Below are positions 54,646 through 64,000 of a stretch of DNA of 64,000 bases, piece after piece. Position numbers and translations under genes: made by a program. The number at the start of each line of letters is the position of its first letter. Positions within the stretch are counted from its first letter, which is position 1. Below the pieces are notes generated by a model. It saw nothing but the letters and a program-made list of their open reading frames with translations, searched no databases and had not been told where the DNA came from. The stretch is from Plantago ovata (Eukaryota > Streptophyta > Magnoliopsida > Lamiales > Plantaginaceae). The stretch covers positions 82,508,753-82,572,752 of the forward strand of contig CM051456.1 of NCBI GenBank assembly GCA_028274465.1, read 5' to 3'.

Positions 54646-57600
54646 TCAAGCATAAAATCTCTGGAGGTTAGAAGTATTCCAAGGGTTCTTCAATACTCTT
54701 CCCTCCATGTCTTGGAGCCGATAACTTCCATTGGACCTTGCTTCAATTATCTTATAGGGGCCTTCCCAATTGGGTTGCATTTTCCCAACTTTGCCCAGGA
54801 TGCTCCTACTTGGAAGTCTCTCTCTCTTACGCCCTTGTTGTAGGTCTTGGCGATCAGTTCTTGATATCTGAGGATGTTGGCCAAGGCATTGGTCCTCGCT
54901 TCGCTAACCGTCTTGAGATCGAAGAGCCTCTCAGTATGATTGTCCTCGGGTTGATACCCTTGGATTCTGAGGGTTTCTACCGCCACTTCCGCTGGTATGA
55001 CTGCCTCGGACCCATAAACTAGCGAGGAGGGAGTCTCTCTTGTAGCTGTTTTTTAAGTGGTGCGGTATGCCCATACTACTCCATCAAACTTGTCGACCCA
55101 GTCCTTGTTGGTGGCGAACCTCCTCTGCAAGTTTTTGACGAGGATTTTGTTGACGGCTTCTGTTTGCCCGTTGGATTGAGGATGTCCTACAGAGGTATAC
55201 CTCCTCTGATTCTTCATTTCCTTGCACCATTCATTGAACTTTTGTCCACAAAACTGAGCACCATTATCCGAGATGAGGATTCTCGGCAAGCCAAATCGAC
55301 ACACGATGTTTCTCCACACAAAGTTCATCACTCTTTGTTCGGTGATGGTAGATACTGCCTCAACTTCCGCCCACCTGCTAAAGTATTCAACTGCAACGAT
55401 GATGAACTTCTTTTGACCCGTGCCTCTTGGGAAAGGACCGACTATGTCGATGCCCCATATGTCGAAATGGCAAGTGATGGGATGGGCATGAGCGGTTTCG
55501 CTGGGACATTGATCAAATTGGTGTGCATTTGACACTCCTCGCACCTTCTTACAAATTGGGCAGCATCTTCACGAACAGTGGGCCAGTAGTATCCTTGTCG
55601 AATGATTTTTGCGCGAGGGTTCTTCCTCCGGCATGGTCTCCGCAACTTCCTCGATGCATCTCTCCCAAAAGTTTCTGGACTTCTTCTTCGGTGACACATC
55701 TCAAGTAGACTCCCTCGAAGGACCTCTGGTACAAGTAGTCTCCTTGCATGATGTAGCGGGCTGTCTTTCCTTTAATCTTCCTCGCTTCAGCCTTGTCACG
55801 AGGAAGGCTTCCATTTGTGAGATATGTAGTGATCTCTTGCATCCAACTCGGTTGAGTGTCAATTGCCAAGACGTTTGGCTTTGATGACCACAGGGATGAC
55901 GCATTGATTTTCATAAGTATCACATTCCGGGTATCAACTCCTCCGGAAGCTGAAGCATACTTTGATAGGGCATCTGCCCTTTGATTGAGATCTCTTGAGA
56001 ACTTCTCAATCTCACAACTTTCGAATTTTTGGATTTCCTTCGTGATGGCGCTTTTGTACTCGGCCAGTGAATCCTTCTTGGTTTTGAATTTTCCCGAGAT
56101 TTGCTTCTCGGCCAGTTGAGAATCAGTGAAGAGATGTAGCTTCTTTACTTCCAATGCTTTTGCCATACGTAGAGCTGTGAGGATGGCTTCATACTCTGCT
56201 TCATTGTTTGAGACCGGGAAACTAAGAGTAACGGCGTACTCAAGTTCGGCTCCTCCGGGACTCTTGAAGTATATTCCTATCCCGCCATTTTTACCTGATG
56301 AGGATCCATCCACATGAAAAATCCAGACGTCTCCATGGTTGACTAATTCCTTGGGTTTTGGAGAGACGGTCTCCGTACCCTTTGGCTCGTCGATTTTTTC
56401 TGCCAGGAAGACTTCATGCCTTTTTCTTTTTGTCTGGGACATCTCCTTGAGCTCTTTCAAAACATCTTCAAGAGCTTGCATAGGGTTGCTTTGCTGGGGG
56501 TGCTCCTCGACCATCATCATAACACTCTGTGTTTCCAAAGGGTTTTCCTCTGAAGTTCCCTTGGAGGGATACTCTACGAGGAAGTCGGCGATGACTTGTG
56601 CTTTCTTGGCCACGGGTGCTTGATAGTCGATGTCGTACTCGCTCAGTTCAATTGCCCACCTTGCTAATCTTCCTGAGTTTTCGGGTTTTCCAAGGACTTG
56701 CTTGAGAGGTTGCTTCGTCAAGACTACAACCTTGTGAGCACCAAAGTAGGGCTTCAACCTCCTTGCCGTATAAACGAGGGCGAAGGATTGCCTCTCGATA
56801 TCCATGTACCGCGTTTCAGCTCCGGCGAGTACTTTACTCAAGTAGTAGATGGGCAGGTGGTCGTTACCTTGGATTCGCACCAAGACCGAGCTGATAGCTT
56901 CTCCAGTTGCTGCTAGGTACAAGTAAAGCACCTCTCCTTCTATGGGTGTCGACAATAGTGGGGGAGCGAGTAGATACTCTTTCAGCTTCTCGAAGGCTTC
57001 CTCGCATTCTTTCGTCCACTCGAAGTGGCTGCTCTTCCTTAGCACTTTGAAAAATGGTAGATTTTTCTCGACGGACCTCGAGATTAATCTACTCAATGCG
57101 ATTGACTTTCCGACCAATTGTTGCACCTCATTGATGGATTGAGGTTGAGGAAGATCTAGGATGGCGTTTATTTTCTCGGGGTTTGCTTCTATTCCTCCCT
57201 CTGTTACCATGTAACCGAGGAACTTCCCCCCTTTGACTCCGAAGGTACACTTCGCTGGGTTGAGCTTCATGCCATACTTTCTCAAGATTGAGAAGCATTT
57301 TGCCAGGTAACCTACAGGTTGCTCCTCGGTCTTGCTCTTGACGAGCATATCATCAACATATACTTCCATTGTTTTAACCAGCTCTTCTTTGAACATCTTG
57401 TTGACTAGCCTTTGATAGGTCGCTCCGGCGTTTTTAAGACCGAATGGCATCACGTTGAAGCAATACACATTGCCATTAGCGAAGAAGGCGGTCTTGGGCA
57501 CATCATCTTTGGCCATTTTGACTTGGTAGAAGCCCTGGTATGCATCCATGAAACTCAAGAGGGCGCATCCAGCGGTGGAATCGACCAGCTGGTCGATCCG

Positions 57601-59355
57601 TGGGAGAGGGTAGGGATCCTTCGGGCAGAACTTGTTGAGCCTTGTGAAGTTGTAGCAGATTCTCCACTTGCCCGGACCCTTCTCCACGAGGACCACATTG
57701 CATACCCAATCGGAGTATCTCACCTCCTTGATGTGACCAGCCTTAAGAAGTCTTTGTACTTTAGCTTCGATGATGGCATTATCTTCCGCGCTGAAGTCTC
57801 TTCGCTTTTCTCTGATGTGGGTGATCGACGGGTCGACGTTCAGACGGTGAACATCGACTCGTGGGTTGATCCCCTTGAGGTCCTCGGTACTCCACGCGAA
57901 GATGTCGTTGTTATCTCTCAAACATTGGATGAGTTTCATCCTGACTTCTGTAGTCATCTCGGTACCAATTTTTGTGACCTTGTCGGCACTTCCTTCTACA
58001 ATTTGGACTTCTTCTAGGGTTTCTCTTGCTTCAATTTTGTTTTCCTCAAAGAACTTCTTCTTTTGGAAGATGGTGGGATTGGTGGAATCACTTGATACTC
58101 CTCGAGCTCCTATTAGAGTATTCTTGTCTTTCTTCATGATTGCTTTTCTTCGCCTGAGTGACGGACTTGGCTTTTTTGACTTTTTCTTCACTCCCCGAAC
58201 CGTGTAGAAACGATAAGGCGCATTGTGAACAAGGGGTGTCTCCTCGGATGATTGGCCCGGGTTGGGTTCTCCAATGGCAACCCTAGAAGTGAACTTGGCT
58301 GACATGGTGTAGCATTCCCATGCTTCTCGTATGTCTCCTACCTCTTGTCCAATTCCCAAAGGAGTGGGGAACTTTAACTTGTTGTGGACTGTAGACACTA
58401 CGGCTCGGAATTGAGAGACACCGGGTCGGCCTAGGACTGCAAAATAATCGAAGGGCATATCGACGACCACGAAAGGAACATGTTGAGTCACTCGTCGAGG
58501 AGCACTACCCATTGATACCGTGAGGTTGATCATTCCGAGTGGCATGATGGGTTGTCCTCCAAACCCTACCAATGCGCTCCTCACTTCCTTGAGTCCTTCT
58601 CTTGGGTTCATTTGCATCCTCTTCAAGGTTCCGGTGAAAATCAAGTTGGCCGAACATCCGGTGTCGACGAGGATACTTCCTAACTTGTATGATTGAACAT
58701 CCAGGGAAACCACAAGTGGGACACAAGGATCATAGATGTTTCCTCCTCCGGCATGCCTCAGAGGTATCTCGCTATCATCGAAAGAGATAACATTGGTTCT
58801 CGGTCGTGCGGCTTGAGCATACTTCACATCTCGGACTCTAAGATTATCCGCCGTAATCTCCCTTTGATTATGAGTGTCGCCTCCCGCGGCTCCTCCCGCA
58901 ATTGTAAGAGTGTGGATGCTTCCATTCACGGGGTGGTTCTCATAATTGTTGTAATTATGAATATCATCATCATGAGGGTTACCTTGGTAATGGTGGTCGC
59001 TCCCACTTTGAGGTGGTGGAGGCAAGATTGCCAGAGGTTCCTCCTTCCGGATGTAGCTAACCAACTGGCCATTGCGTATCATCCTCTCAATTTCGTTCTT
59101 GAGCTCGACGCACTCATTAGAGGTATGCCCTTTCCCCTTGTGGAACTTGAAAATTTTTTCCGAACTCTTGTTCCTTTGGTTTTCTCTAATCGGTGGTGGC
59201 GAAGAGACGTCTAGCTTCCTCGAGACTATATAGTTCAAGATGTCGGATCTTGGTCTATTTAAGTCTGTGTAGTTGCTATATCGTCTTGGAGGTGACCTCC
59301 TAGGAGGAGACCTCTTGTCTCTGAAATCATTTCTAGAGTGACCCTCTTTGATCAA
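54646..59355 (-). mobile_element. Tat 2 pol: protease, RT, two RNases H, integrase
   Basis: The translation starts with an RS/P-rich region and a knuckle-like 'FHKGKGHTSNECVELK'. The protease motif 'LVDTGCSANLIF' is near 58650. RT has 'KWRICYNFTRLNKFCPKDPY', 'LLSFMDAYQGFYQVKMAKDD' and 'YVDDMLVKSK' (about 57346-57361). A first RNase H ('YMDIERQSFALVYTARRL') is followed by a second, archaeal-type RNase H ('FHVDGSSSGKNGG' near 56310, 'NNEAEYEAILTALRMA', 'LFTDSQL'). The integrase has its zinc region ('CEECQMHTN'), core ('IVGPFPRGTGQKKFIIV', 'LISDNGAQFCGQKF', 'HPQSNGQTEAVNK') and a C-terminus 'GRVLKNPWNTSNLQRFYA' ending at 54646. Dual RNase H is diagnostic of the Tat lineage. A few breaks only. 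Confidence 0.93.
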
Positions 59356-59373
59356 CCCATGCTTTTGATCTTT

Positions 59374-60762
59374 TCATTGCTTTCCGGGATTTTGCGGGCG
59401 AGGAGGGTACTCCTTCTCCTTCTCTTTTTCCTTCCCTTTTTCCTTTGGAGGATTGGTTCTCACTGTGACGGTTTTTCGGAATTCCTCGGCCTCAAGGAAA
59501 TCCCTACAAACCTTGGCAAGTTGTGCTTCATTGTCCACACACGATGCTGAGAGTACGTCTTGGAACTTGATGTTGGTAGTGTTACCATACAAACATTCTT
59601 TCCTCTCATTGATCGAGTGATCTTCAACTTGGAGGGCTGCTTCATGAAAGCGATTGATGAAGTCCCTCAAGTCCTCATTGTTTTTCTGAACAATTTCGGC
59701 CAAGTACCTCACTCTTCTTTTGGCATTCATAACCTTCTCAAAACGCTTAGAGAACTCCTTGCAGAGATCTCTATATGACTTGATGGATCGATGAGGGAGG
59801 CGCGACCACCACTTCATGGCTTCTCCGAATAGGTTAGCCGGGAAGAGGAGTGCTTTGGTCCTTGAATCATGACCGTAAGCATCCATCTTAGTGCCGAATC
59901 TTACCAAGTAGTCCTTCGGACAACTTGTTACATCATAGCTTTCGAAGGTGGGGAACCCTCTTTCGATTTTGGCTTGGTGGCTCCTAATCTCGTCGCACAA
60001 AGGGCTCGGATCTTGGTCTTTGCTCTTTCTCTTAGACAGTTCCTCGTAGAGTCTCTATCTGAGCATCAAGTGCGGACTTCCTCGCGTTGAGTTCCTCCAG
60101 AGTGAGCCTCCTCCCCGTGATCGGATCGATAAAGGGGGTTACCTCAGCTACTGTTCTCAATGCTTGATTCTCTGCCACCGCTTCTTGTTGGTTTTGAGGA
60201 GTTACTTGGTTGGGCGTAACTTGATTGGGAAGAGCGGGTGGTGTAGCGACCACCTGATCTCTATTTTCTTGTTGAGCTACATTTTGCAATGATGCCCGTA
60301 TCCTTCTATCGATCAACTCTCTCAAGTCATCCGGGGCACCTTGAGGTCCTAACCTCGATTGAACTCTTGATGGTCCAAGTCAAGATTGGATTGGCCTTGT
60401 GTTGGCTCTTGAATGTGCCTCATCTTGTGCAACTGGTGCTCTTCCTTGGGATTGACGAGGAGCGACCAGGGTGTCACGAGGTTGCTCTTGCACTGGCTCT
60501 TGTTGTGCTCCTCGAGCTTGGATCTCGGCATTAACTCTAGCAGCCTCATTACCACCCACATATCCTTGTAATGTGAGAAGGAACAAGCCGTATTGAGCTT
60601 CGCCCATCCCGAAATCTGATGGTCGGACTACGCCTCCATCAGGAAGGGTGAAGTTCAATGCGGCCGGTTGAGGAGGGTTCACTGCTGCGGAAGACGACCC
60701 CTAGCTCGAGGAGGATTCCTAGGTGGTGCATTAGCAAGATGGTTGCTTCTTCTGGGAGGCAT
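59374..60762 (-). mobile_element. Tat 2 gag
   Basis: It begins MPPRRSNHLANAPPRNPPRA at 60762, a basic start near the primer-binding site. A Q/P-rich linker follows with 'PFIDPITGRRLTLEELNA', then the Retrotrans_gag domain ('KDYLVRFGTKMDAYGHDSRT', 'AMKWWSRLPHRSIKSYRDLC', 'LRDFINRFHEAALQVED'). The tail is rich in Lys and Glu. Broken at a few points. Confidence 0.85.
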
Positions 60763-60829
60763 ATTCGTGAAGGGTCACGAGGAGGTTAGTGGCTCGACCA
60801 GTAGAGCTAGGAATGACCTTTTGTGTCGC

Positions 60830-60847
60830 TTCCCACAGACGGCGCCA
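60830..60847 (-). other. Primer-binding site of Tat 2
   Basis: TGGCGCCGTCTGTGGGAA begins two bases inside the 5' LTR. A TGGCGCC start is usual for this lineage; I believe the donor is an arginine tRNA, but this was not checked. Confidence 0.8.
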
Positions 60848-60849
60848 AA

Positions 60850-61685
60850 TGTTAAAGGGTAATTCGTACTTCTTCCTAAGTTCGCAGTGGATCTTCAAAC
60901 TAAGCTATTCTAGTTCTTCTTCATGTAGTGTTCCTCTTGGGTGTGTAGTGAACCTTCTTGTAGCTTCCTCGTACCTGAAATATACTTAGGGGGGGTTAGT
61001 GTCTCTTGCCCGGTCTATAAGATATCAGACCGGAGTGACGACTTTACGTGTAGGGAGTTGTGAGGCTTCCCTAGTACGAGTAATAAATGTGGTAGGTGAG
61101 TGGTAGGTGAGAGGTGTTAATGCTTACCCGCTGGGTAATGAATAAGTCCTTTATATACTCGTAGACTTTTAATGTCAACCCTCGTAGGATCGTGACAAGT
61201 GTCCGGACGGGATTGAAGCCTCCTTAGGCCCAAGCCCATTAAGGAGGTCCATGGGCCTTGGTCCAAACACCATGGCTAGGGTAGAGAGGGCAAGATGGTC
61301 ATTTCGGGTCCCACTTAGTAATCTGGAGGACGGGGCCCCACTGAGAGTGACCATGGGTGGTCGCCCAGGTGTCCTCGTGCCTTCCTCTCTCGTTGGTGGT
61401 CCGAGTAGTGCTCTGCCTAGTTTCTCTCAGAGAGTGTTACCTTGACGTAAGGCCTCCTCGCGCCTTAGAGATGCTCCTCGAGCTCAATAGCTGCCTTGTC
61501 CTTGTGATGAGCTTATTTTGTGGGTTGGCCTCTTAGTGATGGTCGTACCCTATGTTGGCCGAACCACACCTTAGTGACATACTTGGGTGTGGTCGCGCTC
61601 CTTGAGGGACGACCTATGATGGTTTGTCGCGCTCTTAGACCGCTCCAGTTCGTACATGCGGACTGGACATATTTCAACACTAACA
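60850..61685 (-). mobile_element. Tat 2 5' LTR
   Basis: 836 bp, partner of 46751-47595. On the minus strand TGTTAGTGTTGAAATATG...CCCTTTAACA. Confidence 0.93.
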
Positions 61686-61690
61686 CTATG

Positions 61691-63951
61691 GCTTTAAGAC
61701 ACCTCTCAAAATCGATATCAAATATCATTTTGTTAGCTATAGGTTATAAACTCATCCCTGCGAGTATGACAGTAAATAATCGTGATCCTTCTTAAGGATT
61801 CCATACAATTCAACGACAATTTACTTAACCTAGGAGTTTGTTCATTTGCATTCGAATTCGTTAATTATCCTGAATGTTATGAGGCACTCTAATATTGGGA
61901 CACCCAATAAATTATAGTGATCAAGGTAACACTCAAATGCTAATATTGCTACGAAGAAGGTGCAACCTTTAAATTGCACTGTTTCAACTTATGGGAACAA
62001 CTTATTCATAAAAATATTACTCTCCAAATGTTTTCATTAGCTTGTGGCCATTACCAAGTAACTTACTCCCAGTAACCTCAAGCACTGTTGACTCTTCATC
62101 TTAATCTTTGTCATGGTAAAATGACAAGTTATCAGCCTCATTAGTTAATTTGTGGTCTTGAAACCATTTCAAACATTGTACTTCTATCTAATTCATTCCT
62201 TGTAAACTCCAAGTCTTAAAAGAATAGTATGTGTCAAGAAACAACATCCAATTTGTCTCTTATAAAGATAGAGATAAAGTTTCACAAATTAACACATTCT
62301 AAAGTCCTAATAATCATGAAGAACTTCAATACATATATGGGACAACCCCATATTCAGCTATGTAATGAAGAATCTTACAACATAACTATTATGTGTCTCT
62401 AAGACTGATTTAGTAAGGATATAATTAGGATACATATTGAGCTTCACTTGCACGTGTAACAAAGTATATGGGTTAATCTATGTCGAACATAGCATTTCCA
62501 TTTCAATAGAACCCATCATGGGAGATTAACCATGTCTAACAAGGTTTAATTAATTCCACTCTATTAGAACCCATGGTCTTTTATAACTATCCATAACCAT
62601 GTTGTAAGTACTATTCAATTGACCCAATCAAAGAATAAAATACTTCATATAACATGTTTATATTCTATTCAGTATTGTGACTTTGTACTTCTCAATGGCA
62701 ATGAACTTGCATCTTCTCAATCGCAAGTGGTTAGACCAAGGAAAATATAAAACACATGGTGAATTAGGACATTTCCCAATTTGAATGCTCACACATACAT
62801 TGCAATGCGTGTCATCTCAAATTGTTATTTGGTATTCATCCTTTTCTAGAAAGATCCAGTGAATAACAACTATAAGATAAAATTAAATTCATATGTTTCA
62901 AAACAAATGGTGTCAAGTAGTCTAACTTACTTAACACTTGTCATTCTTATCTCATAAGTCCAACAAGGTTGACAAATAACAAAAGCTTGGAAAATTGGTT
63001 TGTTATGTTTGGTCTTCTTATTGTGTGTTGATAAAGTCATGTCTTATGGTTAAGAACTTCTGATCCATGTTCTTGAAGACGTCTACCTCTATGCTATTAG
63101 TGTGACTAAATAGCAGGTAAATCCACTAACGTCTTAACAAGTATGGAAGCAATGCTCTTAATAGATGAAATTGATTGTCTAACAATTTCACATGTAGATT
63201 AGTATCCAATACTAAAATTACTTTATAGACACAACCAGTTCTTAATACACAATAATATCCTTCAACCTTTAAGCGATAATTACTTTAGGTTCAAGAAATC
63301 AAACTTTGCTACCCATACTCTTATTGAATTACTATAATTGCAATATAGTGTATTATTCGTTAGGCATCTACTCTTGCTTTCATGGTCATCTTTGAGATAA
63401 ATAAAAAAAATATACTTAGAGCATCTCTTAGTATATTTATTCTACCTTTCTTCCCTTGCGGGTTGGTTTAATAGAACTGCTCACTATGAGCACCATTTAC
63501 CCATGGATGATGTTCTTGCAAAAGATTATGAGCAGTAAGCAGCTTTAGTCAATCTCACTTCTATTGTATTTAATATTCTCTATGAAATTAATACAAATCA
63601 TGAAGTGACTTAAAAGAAATTAATTGAAGAAATGCCAAGCAATATTCTCTAAAAATTTCAACATCCCCAATTGACTTTCTTATTCCAAATAACATAAGAG
63701 CTTTTGAAGAGAAATCAAATTTCAACATTTAAAGATAATACGCATTGACTATCATAAGAACTTGTACTCCCACTGATTTAGCCAAACTCTAGAATAGAGG
63801 TTGACCAAAGTCAATGTTCATCATACATATTCTAAGAGGTATCTTTTGTAATGTCTTCATACTCTCATGTTGTGCAAGTTACTTGTGTACCACACACGCC
63901 TAAGTCGAATACGTGACCTAGTTGTCCTCGTATTTATTATAAGTATTCTTG
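61691..63951 (-). mobile_element. Copia 3 internal sequence, right part
   Basis: 2.26 kb of AT-rich, decayed sequence continuing the copia 3 internal region after the Tat 2 insertion. I can read no convincing domain. CTCCCACT-type words (45160, 45833, 63768) recur on both sides of the insertion. No other gene seen. Confidence 0.45.
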
Positions 63952-64000
63952 CACTACAAGAAAACAGCCATTTAGCGACGAAAGAGTAGCTACGGACGGT
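63952..64000. mobile_element. CACTA (En/Spm) transposon terminus, cut by window edge
   Basis: CACTACAAGAAAACAGCC is the canonical terminal inverted repeat of plant CACTA DNA transposons. It is followed by subterminal-like 'TTTAGCGACGAAAGAGTAGC'. The preceding three bases TTG would be one half of the 3-bp target duplication. Only 49 bp are visible, so its size and autonomy are unknown. Confidence 0.85.

Larger units (their letters stand above)
46751..61685 (-). mobile_element. Tat/Retand-type gypsy element 2, complete length
   Basis: 14,935 bp with LTRs 46751-47595 and 60850-61685 and a perfect target duplication CTATG (46746-46750, 61686-61690). Minus-strand order: 5' LTR, primer-binding site, gag, protease, RT, RNase H, second RNase H, integrase, then a plus-strand antisense gene, a tandem repeat, polypurine tract, 3' LTR. 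Two RNase H domains and an antisense gene mark the Tat/Retand lineage. The LTRs differ at about 26 sites by eye (about 3%), suggesting an age around a million years, older than copia 1. Several breaks in the coding parts. A solo Athila LTR is nested inside. Confidence 0.93.
43357..63951 (-). mobile_element. Ty1/copia element 3, decayed, interrupted by Tat 2
   Basis: It inserted into copia 2 gag, whose reading stops at 43356 within a codon string still matching copia 1. Pieces are LTR 43357-45147, internal 45148-46750, and internal 61686-about 63951, all minus. On the minus strand, about 45405-45470 translates as 'ADSFTKP' and following residues, the Ty1/copia RNase H end. Beyond that the coding sequence is too decayed for me to read with confidence. 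The right LTR lies outside the window. Old and broken in many places. Confidence 0.7.

Noticed and set aside
57412-58017. 201-codon plus-strand reading frame
   Set aside because: Shadow of the Tat 2 reverse transcriptase on the other strand; no independent homology.

Overview
The window is nuclear DNA of a flowering plant, most likely a eudicot. It holds one host gene that looks intact, one decayed transposase-derived gene, and about 55 kb of nested LTR retrotransposons. The evidence is plant-type Ty3/gypsy (Athila and Tat/Retand lineages) and Ty1/copia (Sirevirus-like) elements, a CER1-type wax gene with plant splice sites, a FAR1/MULE gene and the tip of a CACTA transposon. There is one assembly gap (20811-20910). 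I see no functional RNA genes, CRISPR arrays or bacterial features.

Left block (1-32235). Positions 1-8534 are Athila-type pieces: a minus-strand 3' region (1-about 1300), a minus-strand LTR (1510-2913), then a plus-strand body with a protease-like domain (2914-3684), a leader with GC palindromes, a 3' ORF (about 4865-5733), a long 3' UTR and an LTR (7337-8534). Next is a plus-strand Tat/Retand fossil (8535-14058, resuming at 31470-32235). It carries an antisense gene with its own TATA box and spliced leader. Its 3' LTR was split by a 17.4-kb minus-strand Sirevirus-like copia element (14059-31469), which has gag, pol and a very long envelope-like region. The assembly gap lies in that last region, and the sequence on either side of it is almost certainly the same stretch shown twice.

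Host block (32236-about 40523). A nine-exon CER1-like gene (32553-35286, minus) keeps its frame through every predicted splice site, giving 610 codons plus stop. It is followed by a FAR1-related/MULE transposase pseudogene (36310-40523, plus). One intron of that gene holds an Athila solo LTR with the target duplication GTTTT, and its 3' end is cut by the next element.

Right block (40524-64000) is a stack of insertions. A second Sirevirus-like copia (LTR 40524-42027, then gag) was invaded by a minus-strand copia element with a 1.8-kb LTR (43357-45147). That element was invaded by a complete-length Tat/Retand element (46751-61685, minus, target duplication CTATG), and the Tat/Retand element by an Athila solo LTR (51257-52507, target duplication GTCTG). 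A CACTA terminus begins at 63952.

The observations most worth following are: the antisense gene with a conserved TATA box and spliced leader in two independent Tat copies; arrays of GC-rich palindromes shared by Athila LTRs and the leader of the internal 3' ORF, with copy number differing between copies; a seven-hairpin array after the Sirevirus pol; a 67-bp tandem array in the Tat 3' region; and the intact wax gene surviving in this setting.
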